Shown here one piece after another: positions 1 to 6,135 of a DNA stretch of 23,238 nucleotides. Each line of letters opens with the position of its first letter. The first letter of the stretch is position 1. The stretch lies in IMG/VR virus record IMGVR_UViG_3300035698_001452, positions 1 through 23,238 of that record. The stretch is one strand, 5' to 3'. Source of the stretch: a virus. Below the pieces are notes generated by a model, which made no database searches, was not told the origin of the DNA, and saw only the letters and a program-made list of their open reading frames with translations. The position numbers and the translations under genes were made by a program.

Positions 1-2
1 AG

Positions 3-209
3 CAGTCCATTTTCGGCGCGGTGAATATTGAGGATAAGTGTTCCATCGCGATAGCAGCCAGCAAGTTCGCGGGATTGTGCGGTGGAGTGATGTTCGCAGC
101 ACATGGCAGGCTGACGCTTACGGATGACGAGTTAGCGAGCGTGAGCGGGATATGCGCGGAGCGGTTGCGGATTGAATTAGAGATGTTAGGAGTGAAGGAC
201 GGTGAGTGA
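3..209 (+). CDS. Small hypothetical protein, probably 5'-truncated by the window edge
   Basis: The frame is open from the first bases of the window, so the gene may begin outside it. The first possible in-window start is a GTG at 21, which would give 62 aa. I recognise no family. The visible product is a small, mixed-charge, probably soluble protein, with an Ala/Gly-rich stretch near residues 10-28 and an acidic helical C-terminus. Its TGA (207-209) overlaps the start of the next gene, so the two are probably translated as a coupled pair. Function unknown. The overlap with a well-supported downstream gene is the main reason to believe it is real. Confidence 0.5.
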   Translation, partial: QSIFGAVNIEDKCSIAIAASKFAGLCGGVMFAAHGRLTLTDDELASVSGICAERLRIELEMLGVKDGE

Positions 210-988
210 TGAGAATAATTAGTCTAGGCTGGGGAACACAATCAACGGCACTCGCAGTCATGGCGGCACTCGGCGACATCGAACCGGTTGACTTTGCGAT
301 ACACGCAGATACGACACACGAACGGACAGCAACTTATGAGTATGCCAAGATGTTTACGCCGTGGCTGGAAGATAGAGGGGTGAAGGTATTGACCGTTACC
401 GGTGATAATCTACCTGTTGAAATAATGCCAAACGGCAAGACAAGAACAGGGTTACCCTGTTTCATGTTTACAAATTCAGGCAAAGGACAATTATCTAGAA
501 ACTGTACAAATAATTGGAAAATAGCTCCAATGCGCAGAGCTATTTCAGCAGAACTAAAGGCTCATGGATTTAAAAAGACGCCGGGGATTGTGAAACAATT
601 GTTGGGTATAAGCATGGATGAATATCAGCGGATGCGTGATAGTGATGTGAAGTATATAACTAATGAATACCCGCTGATAGATAAACACATGAATAGACAT
701 GATTGTAAGCGGTATATCAAGGATGCAGGATTACCAATACCTGCACGCTCTTCCTGTATGTTTTGCCCTTACCAACGAAAAAGTGAATGGCGCGAATTGA
801 GGAATAATTCAAAGAAGGATTGGCGGCGTGCGGTTGAGGTGGATGCGGAAGTACGGAAAGCACGCCCACCTTATGATTTGTTCATATGCGACCAGATAAA
901 ACCACTTCCTGAATGTGACCTCTCAACCCCGCAAGACCACGGGCAGATGGAGTTTGACTTGTGCGACTCAGGATATTGTTTCGTATGA
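209..988 (+). CDS. PAPS reductase-like / adenine nucleotide alpha-hydrolase (PP-loop) family protein
   Basis: The N-terminus SLGWGTQSTAL is a modified PP-loop (SxGxxST type), the ATP-pyrophosphate binding signature of PAPS reductases, thiolases and N-type ATP pyrophosphatases. Further family marks are RNCTNNWKIAP near residue 90-100, LLGISMDEYQRMRDS, YPLIDKHMNRHDCKRY and a C-terminal SSCMFCPYQ cysteine cluster that could bind metal or an Fe-S centre. This layout is common in phage proteins annotated as PAPS reductase family. Their substrate is generally unknown, and sulfur transfer to a base, tRNA or DNA backbone is conceivable. No DndD/E partners or nearby modification genes are seen. The ATG at 209 overlaps the previous stop (TGATG); a GTG at 206 is the alternative. 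AAGGA at 195-199 serves either. Family assignment is firm, activity is not. Confidence 0.82.
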   Translation: MRIISLGWGTQSTALAVMAALGDIEPVDFAIHADTTHERTATYEYAKMFTPWLEDRGVKVLTVTGDNLPVEIMPNGKTRTGLPCFMFTNSGKGQLSRNCTNNWKIAPMRRAISAELKAHGFKKTPGIVKQLLGISMDEYQRMRDSDVKYITNEYPLIDKHMNRHDCKRYIKDAGLPIPARSSCMFCPYQRKSEWRELRNNSKKDWRRAVEVDAEVRKARPPYDLFICDQIKPLPECDLSTPQDHGQMEFDLCDSGYCFV

Positions 989-1257
989 GACGCGCCGCCA
1001 GGACTGACCGCAACCACGCCGAGATCCGGGATGGGCTGCGTCGTATGGGTATCAAGGTAATCGACACGTCCAGGCTGGGCGATGGTTTCGTAGACATTGT
1101 TGTCTGTCACGGCGGGCGCGTTTACCTGATGGAAATCAAAATGCCAGGCTGCAAGCTGACGCCGGACGAAGGAGCATTTCATACAGTTTATGACGGCTAT
1201 GTATCGATAGTGTACAGCGTCGAGGATGCGCTGATAGAATTAGGATTGATGACGTGA
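985..1257 (+). CDS. VRR-NUC-like PD-(D/E)XK nuclease
   Basis: This is a 90-aa single-domain protein with the restriction-endonuclease-fold core: E13 in the first helix (RNHAEIRDGLRRMG), D37 in GFVDIVV, and E50-x-K52 in YLMEIK, followed by LTPDEGAFH. That is the pattern of small phage VRR-NUC proteins, thought to cut branched or junction DNA during replication or packaging. I chose the ATG at 985 because it forms an ATGA overlap with the upstream stop (986-988). An in-frame GTG at 961 would add eight residues that match nothing in the family. It lies in a tight run between the PP-loop gene and the HNH gene. Fold assignment is good; the actual DNA substrate is inferred. Confidence 0.78.
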   Translation: MRRAARTDRNHAEIRDGLRRMGIKVIDTSRLGDGFVDIVVCHGGRVYLMEIKMPGCKLTPDEGAFHTVYDGYVSIVYSVEDALIELGLMT

Positions 1258-1258
1258 A

Positions 1259-1768
1259 ATGCCAATAAACAATGTTACAGGATATGCTCTGGTAGAAATA
1301 TATAGAAAATCAGATGGTAGATGTTGGTATTGTGGTGATTATTTGAATACATTAAATATTCATGTAGACCACGTTATACCAAAACGCAGGGGTGGCACAG
1401 ACGATCATCGCAATATTGTATTAGCTTGCGGCGCGTGTAATCTTGAAAAAGGCGCGATGATGCTGGACGATTATAGATTATTATGGGAACAGCGGGGCAG
1501 GCGTACATTTTATGCAGAAGGTGGCGACGTATTTGACAGACACAAAATCAATGATGTCATTGTTTTACCAAAATGGTTTTGGTTAGAAGGCGCAGTAGAG
1601 GGTGATGATATTGGAAAACATGTAAACCACAACATTCACGGGCACGGGGTATTAGTTACAAAACCGAGGTGGTCGGTTATTGCCGGTGTTTTATGTGCAA
1701 TAGTTAAATATAATGATGACCCAACCGAACGCGATGCATATTTTGCACACAATGGACATAAGGAGTAA
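1259..1768 (+). CDS. HNH endonuclease domain protein
   Basis: A classic HNH/McrA-like zinc-bound module lies in the N-terminal half: C22-x2-C25, then D37-H38 in HVDHVIP, N52, and C57-x2-C60-N61 with K64. H38 is the expected general base, and the four cysteines bind a structural zinc. Residues 75-169 have no recognised domain and are His- and Trp-containing. The gene starts one base after the previous stop and has no strong Shine-Dalgarno, so it is probably translationally coupled. It may be a free-standing homing-type nuclease or a packaging- or replication-associated HNH protein. It is far from the terminase genes, so a TerL-cofactor role (HK97 gp74 type) is possible but unsupported. It is unrelated by eye to the second HNH protein on the minus strand, apart from the HNH core. 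Confidence 0.85.
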   Translation: MPINNVTGYALVEIYRKSDGRCWYCGDYLNTLNIHVDHVIPKRRGGTDDHRNIVLACGACNLEKGAMMLDDYRLLWEQRGRRTFYAEGGDVFDRHKINDVIVLPKWFWLEGAVEGDDIGKHVNHNIHGHGVLVTKPRWSVIAGVLCAIVKYNDDPTERDAYFAHNGHKE

Positions 1769-1770
1769 AA

Positions 1771-2424
1771 ATGAACCAACCAAACTACAATCAAATTATC
1801 CCACAAGAGATACAAGAAATACTGATAGCAATCCGTGATCAAGATACTGCCCATTGCTGGACAGTCGGAGATATTTGCTGGCAGATAAAGAAGTATGCAG
1901 ACGAGCAAAAGAACATGATCCCAACAATGGAGATTTATTCAGCGGTGGGCTGCTTTGTAGGCAAGTCGAGTAGGACGGTACGCGAGTATGCAATGCTGAG
2001 TAAATTCTACGTGTTGGAGATGCGGGAAGTCTACGCGGTGTTGTCATTTGCACATTTCAAAAAGGCTAGGTCTGCAGGCCCCCGCTGGCAAATGGCTCTT
2101 GAGTGGTGTGTGGAAATCGGGGAGCTTGCAGGCAGGCCCGCCACGGTTGACGCGCTGGAGGCTTACATAGCCACAAACATCACAACGTATCAGGATATGC
2201 AGGACGAGCAGATATCCGGGGACCAGAAGCAAGCCCCCGATGATACCCAGGTGCACGACCTAAAATTATTCCTTGAGGGCGTTATACACAAGACGCACGG
2301 AATAAAAAAGGCTTTGGCGATACGAACCCCGAACCTACTGACGGAGAAAGACCAGCGGCGCATTGATGAAGCCGTAAACGAGATCGAGGAAGTCTTGAAT
2401 GAGTGCCTGGTAAGAACACGTTGA
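1771..2424 (+). CDS. Unknown protein with possible helix-turn-helix, last gene before the late control region
   Basis: A 217-aa soluble protein that I cannot place in a named family. Residues 60-75 (GKSSRTVREYAML) read like the turn and recognition helix of a ParB/KorB-type HTH. They are followed by a helical segment containing FAHFKKARSAG and GRPATVDALEAYI. The last 60 residues are strongly charged and helical, possibly a coiled coil. The start ATG at 1771 is preceded by AAGGAG (1758-1765 region). Its stop codon (2422-2424) lies inside the -35 hexamer of a strong promoter that fires into a short RNA and terminator. That position is equivalent to the lambda Q gene next to pR', which makes a transcriptional regulator role attractive. 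It lacks the cysteines of lambda Q, so this is only a positional argument. Confidence 0.6.
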   Translation: MNQPNYNQIIPQEIQEILIAIRDQDTAHCWTVGDICWQIKKYADEQKNMIPTMEIYSAVGCFVGKSSRTVREYAMLSKFYVLEMREVYAVLSFAHFKKARSAGPRWQMALEWCVEIGELAGRPATVDALEAYIATNITTYQDMQDEQISGDQKQAPDDTQVHDLKLFLEGVIHKTHGIKKALAIRTPNLLTEKDQRRIDEAVNEIEEVLNECLVRTR

Positions 2425-2449
2425 CTTTTATGACGATATATGAGATAAT
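2421..2449 (+). promoter_or_regulatory. Strong sigma70-type promoter with extended -10
   Basis: TTGACT (2421-2426) and GATAAT (2444-2449) are separated by exactly 17 bp. A TGA triplet directly before the -10 gives an extended -10 (TGnGATAAT). The predicted start is near A2456. The -35 box overlaps the stop codon of the preceding gene. It is the best promoter match noted in the window and points into a gene-free stretch that ends in an intrinsic terminator. Confidence 0.75.
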
Positions 2450-2455
2450 ACCTAT

Positions 2456-2572
2456 ACGGCACACTCGGCCTAATAAGCGGAATGTCCCGGAGCAAGAGGC
2501 AGCCATCTACTGCCGAAGCTCCTATGTCTGGTGAAAAAGGAAGGTCACCCGCTCCGGTGATCTTTCGTTTTA
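2456..2572 (+). ncRNA. Putative short structured RNA of about 115 nt (late leader RNA or phage sRNA)
   Basis: Between the extended -10 promoter and the intrinsic terminator is a stretch without a well-started ORF. It folds into a two-tier hairpin: GGAGC (2489-2493) pairs with GCTCC (2518-2522), enclosing GGCAG (2498-2502) paired with CTGCC (2510-2514). The internal loop is AAGA/GAA, which could form tandem sheared G-A pairs. The terminator hairpin follows. CCGGAGC (2487-2493) can alternatively pair with GCTCCGG (2551-2557) inside the terminator hairpin. I recognise no known riboswitch or tRNA. A 33-codon ORF (2482-2583) overlaps it but has no usable ribosome binding site and would read through the terminator. 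RNA status rests on promoter, folds and terminator together and is an inference. Confidence 0.55.
2534..2572 (+). terminator. Intrinsic (Rho-independent) terminator
   Basis: GGTCACC (2543-2549), loop CGCTCC, GGTGATC (2556-2562) form a 7-bp stem with one G-U pair. The stem extends outward through GGAA/TTTC and is followed by a T-rich tract (TTTCGTTTT, 2563-2571). The A-rich left flank means it may act in both directions. It would end transcripts of the preceding gene cluster as well as those from the promoter at 2421. It must be passed or bypassed for that promoter to reach the terminase genes. Confidence 0.72.
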
Positions 2573-2588
2573 AGGGATCATAAACAAC

Positions 2589-2617
2589 TTGATATAAATG
2601 GTATTATCCGATACAAT
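2589..2617 (+). promoter_or_regulatory. Sigma70-type promoter at the head of the packaging/structural operon
   Basis: TTGATA (2589-2594) and TACAAT (2612-2617) are spaced by 17 bp, directly behind the terminator. The predicted start near 2624 leaves a leader of only about 15 nt before the ATG at 2639. The GGAG ribosome site (2625-2628) would then lie at the very 5' end. It offers a second, terminator-independent route into the late genes. The motif match is good; activity is unproven. Confidence 0.55.
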
Positions 2618-2638
2618 GAATTTTGGAGACTTGTAAAA

Positions 2639-2692
2639 ATGGCTATTACCTTGCAGACTGAGAGAGGAATTATTGCAGAAGTGGTGTTATGA
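2639..2692 (+). CDS. 17-aa leader ORF coupled to the next gene
   Basis: An ATG at 2639 preceded by GGAG (2625-2628, 10-nt spacing) opens a 17-codon ORF, MAITLQTERGIIAEVVL. Its TGA (2690-2692) overlaps the next ATG as ATGA. The next gene has no good ribosome site of its own, so this short ORF may serve mainly to deliver ribosomes to it. It resembles no known peptide, and the length is too short for coding statistics. Confidence 0.42.
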   Translation: MAITLQTERGIIAEVVL

Positions 2693-2907
2693 AATCTAAG
2701 AAATCCGTTATCTCTGCCGATCTTGAGGTTATCAGGGTTCAAACGATGGCAAGTAAAGCTATCAGGGTTATTCTTGAGATGCCAGAACACATGATCCCAC
2801 AAATGGCGATGTTCGCTGAATGTCAAAGGAATGGTATTTATTTACATGGAGATTTTACGGCTATTGTGACAGAGGACAAAGATAATGCGAATGATTTTGA
2901 TTTTTAG
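2689..2907 (+). CDS. Small hypothetical phage protein
   Basis: A 72-aa protein with a basic N-terminus (MKSKKS), a central helix-rich part with repeated Met residues (EMPEHMIPQMAMF) and an acidic tail (EDKDNANDFDF). I recognise no family and see no signal peptide or membrane segment. It starts through an ATGA overlap with the 17-codon ORF and ends 26 bases before TerS, so it is the second ORF of the late operon. Its location suggests a packaging accessory, but nothing in the sequence demonstrates that. Confidence 0.6.
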   Translation: MKSKKSVISADLEVIRVQTMASKAIRVILEMPEHMIPQMAMFAECQRNGIYLHGDFTAIVTEDKDNANDFDF

Positions 2908-2908
2908 C

Positions 2909-2931
2909 CCTGTAATACTGGCGAATACAGG
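2909..2931 (+). promoter_or_regulatory. Inverted repeat just upstream of the TerS start
   Basis: CCTGTA (2909-2914) and TACAGG (2926-2931) form a 6-bp stem with an 11-nt loop, ending two bases before the TerS ATG at 2934. The only Shine-Dalgarno-like bases (AGG) sit inside the right arm. TerS may therefore be translated weakly or by coupling to the upstream gene. The stem is short and chance formation is possible. Confidence 0.35.
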
Positions 2932-2933
2932 CA

Positions 2934-3362
2934 ATGGCAGCTAATAATACGTCTTTCAAGAAGGGCGACCCGCGCATAAATCGCAACGGGCGACCAAAGT
3001 CTTTTGACGCGCTCCGTAAGTTGGCGCAACAGATAGCGCATGAGGAAGCTCAGGCAGGCGGGAAGACTGTCGTTATCAACGGTAAGAAAGCTACGGTCGC
3101 AGAAATGGTTATGCGCCAGTGGGCGGCGAGTAAGGACCCCCGATTGCAGAAAACGTTCATAGAGATCGCGTTTGGTAAGGTGCCGGACGCGGTTGAGGTG
3201 AGCGGTAAGTTACTTTTGAAGGCTTATGAGACCGTATCCCCGGATGATTGGGATAAGGAAATTTATGACAATAACCAGATCGATGGAGAACTTGAGGACG
3301 GGCAGACCGAAGAACGCGCAATTTCAGCCTCTACCGTGGCAGACGAAACCGTGGAGGGATAA
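2934..3362 (+). CDS. terS: Terminase small subunit-like protein (DUF5681-type N-terminus)
   Basis: The N-terminus SFKKGDPRINRNGRPKSFDA is the Gly/Arg/Pro-rich lead of DUF5681-type proteins that often precede TerL. It is followed by a helical region with AEMVMRQWAASKDPRLQKTFIEIAFGKVPD, of which the last part resembles the helix before the oligomerisation domain of small terminases. TerS recognises the packaging site on the concatemer and loads TerL. At 142 aa it is in the usual size range. The C-terminal 30 residues are acidic and are encoded in sequence shared with the TerL N-terminus, so they may be a by-product of overprinting. The role is assigned by position plus the N-terminal motif; a pure DUF5681 protein of other function remains possible. 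Confidence 0.7.
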   Translation: MAANNTSFKKGDPRINRNGRPKSFDALRKLAQQIAHEEAQAGGKTVVINGKKATVAEMVMRQWAASKDPRLQKTFIEIAFGKVPDAVEVSGKLLLKAYETVSPDDWDKEIYDNNQIDGELEDGQTEERAISASTVADETVEG

Positions 3363-4605
3363 ATCAAAAGTCCTACTTCTTACGGGGTCTGCAGGCGGTG
3401 GGAAAAGCCGAGTAGCTGCAGAGAAGGTTCACGCCTTTATGCTAAAGTATCCTGGGGCCACTGGCATTATAGGACGTAAGGATAAGACATCAGCTAACAA
3501 ATCAATAGTCCCATTTATGCGAAGGACTATTCAGGGGAAAACTGAGTGGGGTCAATACAGGGCCGTAAGCGGTCTTTTTGATTACGACAACGGCTCTCAA
3601 TTATGGGTGGTGGGATTACGCGATGAACAGCAGCGGGAGAACTTGCGTTCTATTGGGCAGGATGGGTCAGTTGATATTGCATGGTTTGAAGAAGCCAACA
3701 AACTCATAGAGGCTGATCATAACGAGGTACAGGCTAGAATGCGTGGCAATGCTGCAGGCTGGCGGCAAATCATTTATACAACTAACCCGGACAGGCCAGA
3801 CCACTTTATAAAAAAGATGCTGATTGACGATAAGCAGGCAGCCACATATTATTCCAGCGCGAAGGATAATATATACAACCCAGAAGACTACCTCGAAACG
3901 CTGGAAGGGCTCACGGGCGTATTTTATGACCGTCTTTGTCTCGGGCTATGGGTACAGGCCGAAGGGGCGATTTATACAGAATACGACCCGGCTATCCACC
4001 TGGTAGACCACTTTGATGTGGAGGGCGTGGGTAGATATATTGTGTCAATTGACTTCGGGTATATCCATCCGTTCGTGGCTACGTTGTGGTACATTGATCA
4101 AAATGATATAATATATTTGTACCGGGAAATATTCCAAACAGGACGATTAGTCGAAGACCATGCAAAAGAGATAAAGCGAATGACAGCAGGGCTGCCTATT
4201 GAAGCCTACATCACAGACCACGACGCGGAAGACAGGGCGACATTGGAAAAGCATCTCAAGATAAAGACTAAACCAGCATACAAGGGAGTAATACCTGGGA
4301 TACAAGCTGTAAAGGCAAGATTGCGAGATAAGCGATTATTCATTATGAGAAACGCACTTATGCAGGCAGATATGAAATTAGAACGAGCAAAACGCCCAAC
4401 TTGCACACAAGAAGAAATCTCCGGTTATCGGTGGGGAAATAACGAGAAGCCGGTGAAAGAGTTGGATGATGGAATGGATAGCCTCCGCTACCTCGTCGCG
4501 TATGTTGACAAGATCAGCAGGGCGTTTTCTCTTGGTTCCGTTGGTGTGGGCGTAGACAATTGGGCGGGCAGGGGCGAGATCAAGCGTCCTGAAATTAGAT
4601 ATTAA
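3265..4605 (+). CDS. terL: Terminase large subunit (packaging ATPase-nuclease)
   Basis: TerL powers DNA translocation into the prohead and cuts the concatemer. An adenine-binding Q-motif-like FQPLPWQTKPW lies at residues 20-30, Walker A GSAGGGKS at 41-48, and Walker B VDIAWFEE at 136-143 with the catalytic acid E142/E143. The RNase H-like nuclease domain has D263 in SIDFGY, D318/D320 in ITDHDAED and D401/D402/D405 in ELDDGMDSLRYL. I place the start at ATG 3265 because AAGGA (3255-3259) sits 5 nt upstream. ATG 3226 or 3283 are alternatives. Any of these overlaps TerS by about 80-137 nt, and the overlap encodes the Q-motif. The 446 aa is typical of compact siphovirus TerL proteins. Confidence 0.95.
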   Translation: MTITRSMENLRTGRPKNAQFQPLPWQTKPWRDKSKVLLLTGSAGGGKSRVAAEKVHAFMLKYPGATGIIGRKDKTSANKSIVPFMRRTIQGKTEWGQYRAVSGLFDYDNGSQLWVVGLRDEQQRENLRSIGQDGSVDIAWFEEANKLIEADHNEVQARMRGNAAGWRQIIYTTNPDRPDHFIKKMLIDDKQAATYYSSAKDNIYNPEDYLETLEGLTGVFYDRLCLGLWVQAEGAIYTEYDPAIHLVDHFDVEGVGRYIVSIDFGYIHPFVATLWYIDQNDIIYLYREIFQTGRLVEDHAKEIKRMTAGLPIEAYITDHDAEDRATLEKHLKIKTKPAYKGVIPGIQAVKARLRDKRLFIMRNALMQADMKLERAKRPTCTQEEISGYRWGNNEKPVKELDDGMDSLRYLVAYVDKISRAFSLGSVGVGVDNWAGRGEIKRPEIRY

Positions 4606-4617
4606 AGGAGTAGAAAA

Positions 4618-6135
4618 ATGCCAGACGTGACCGATAATTCACAATTGATTATATCTGCCTTACAAAAGACGGACAAAGAGCTCGCTTTGCAGGTGGACGC
4701 TGAAAACACCCTGCAGGAGTACATCATAAGGAAAGGCGCCAGAACAAGCACGTTCCGGGAATACGAACGGGGCGATCATAAAGCCAACATGACTGACGAG
4801 ATAAGGAAGATGCTACGGCTCACGCCTGATGACGCGGCACTGAATGAGTTATGTGATAACTACTGCTCCATCGTGGTTGACAAAATGGCTGGCAGGTTGC
4901 GTATTGATAAGATGCTCACTGACACAGAGCCGGGTACAGAATGGCTTGACGGTATAAAGGAAAATAGCGACTTTGACAAGCTGCAGTCCACCATAGGTAG
5001 AGCAGCGGTCAGGGACGGGGACGCTTATATTATGGTTGACCCTGTAACCCTCAAATGGACAGCCGAGCCCGATTATGACGGGTTCACGGGCGTTTTTGCT
5101 TTGTTCGGTCAGGATGATATGCCGGTTTGGGCCTGCAAGCTATGGAGCGAAGCTGATTACCAGCGCAACGATGACGATACCGCAAACACGTCTGAAACGT
5201 ACATCAAGATAATTGTCTACCAGCCGGATCAAATTACTTATTGGTTGGGTGATGTGGGCGGGCAGGACGTAACACTTATGCCTGAGGAACAGGCGCCGGA
5301 CGGAAACAATACAGTTGATTGGAGCAAAGTCGGTAAAATACCCATGGTTCATTTTGCGAACCGACAGGACAATTACATCCCCTACGGGCTGTCAGAATTA
5401 CGTCCAGCAATCCCACTGCAAAATATCCTGAACCGCACACTACACTCGATGCTCATGGCAGCTGAACTTTCAGCCTTCAAAATACATTACGTGGTCGGTG
5501 CGGAAGTTGAAGGTAAGGCGATTGTGCCTGGATCGATAATAAACCTTGTACTCAAGGACTCTAGCGGTACGGTCATTACAGACCCATCCCCGGATCAAGT
5601 TGAATTATTGAAGGCAATACGGGTTGGAGAGCTTGGCACAACGGACATGAGCCAGTACATCTCACAGATCGAGAAGTTGGTGCAGGAGATTTCACAGACC
5701 ACACAGACGCCGATTTATGGGGTCACAACACAAGGGGTCGTTTCTGGGGACGCATTGAAGCAGTTGGAAATCGGGCTTATTGGCAAGGTGCTCCGGTTCC
5801 AGCAGGAGAATACGGACGCATGGAGTGAGCTTGTGTTCCTCACGGCTCTTATACAAGGGACATTTGTAAACCACGCGGCACCCCCGAAATTCACCTCTGT
5901 AGAGATAAACTGGAAATCACCCGAGATATTAAACGTCACTGAGCGTATAAACATGTTTACAGAGATGCGAAAGAATATGCCGGGTCTGTTCACGGATGAT
6001 TTTTACAGGCAGAATATAGGCGGTTTACTGATGATGAAGGAAACCGACATTGAGGAACAAAGCACTAAAGCCGCGCAGGAGCAAGCGTTCACTTTCGAGA
6101 CGTTCACAGCCGCGGGAGCGGGGATAGGCGCATAA
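4618..6135 (+). CDS. Portal protein (SPP1 gp6-like)
   Basis: The 505-aa length matches SPP1-type portals (about 500 aa). The protein forms the dodecameric ring at the unique capsid vertex through which DNA passes and to which TerL and the neck bind. Family-like segments are NELCDNYCSIVVDKMAGRL near residue 80, a tract with GRAAVRDGDAYIMVD around 125, IPMVHFANR around 240, and the C-terminal GDALKQLEIGLIGKVLRFQQ followed by helices that make the crown. AAGGAG (4605-4610 area) provides a strong ribosome site before ATG 4618. Position between TerL and the MuF protein is the canonical order. Confidence 0.93.
   Translation: MPDVTDNSQLIISALQKTDKELALQVDAENTLQEYIIRKGARTSTFREYERGDHKANMTDEIRKMLRLTPDDAALNELCDNYCSIVVDKMAGRLRIDKMLTDTEPGTEWLDGIKENSDFDKLQSTIGRAAVRDGDAYIMVDPVTLKWTAEPDYDGFTGVFALFGQDDMPVWACKLWSEADYQRNDDDTANTSETYIKIIVYQPDQITYWLGDVGGQDVTLMPEEQAPDGNNTVDWSKVGKIPMVHFANRQDNYIPYGLSELRPAIPLQNILNRTLHSMLMAAELSAFKIHYVVGAEVEGKAIVPGSIINLVLKDSSGTVITDPSPDQVELLKAIRVGELGTTDMSQYISQIEKLVQEISQTTQTPIYGVTTQGVVSGDALKQLEIGLIGKVLRFQQENTDAWSELVFLTALIQGTFVNHAAPPKFTSVEINWKSPEILNVTERINMFTEMRKNMPGLFTDDFYRQNIGGLLMMKETDIEEQSTKAAQEQAFTFETFTAAGAGIGA

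Noticed and set aside
1259-1768. First HNH protein as terminase-associated HNH cofactor
   Set aside because: It is separated from TerS/TerL by another gene, a promoter and a terminator, so co-expression with the terminase is not indicated.
2498-2514. GGCAG...CTGCC stem considered as a CRISPR repeat mimic (type I-F-like Racr RNA)
   Set aside because: The arm order is the reverse of the I-F repeat (CTGCC...GGCAG) and no other repeat-like bases match. There is only one copy.
2482-2583. 33-codon ORF (MSRSKRQPS...) running through the predicted short RNA and terminator
   Set aside because: The ATG follows GCGGA with no spacing, no usable Shine-Dalgarno exists, and the frame reads through a good terminator. 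The RNA explanation accounts for the promoter and hairpins better. It is not fully excluded.
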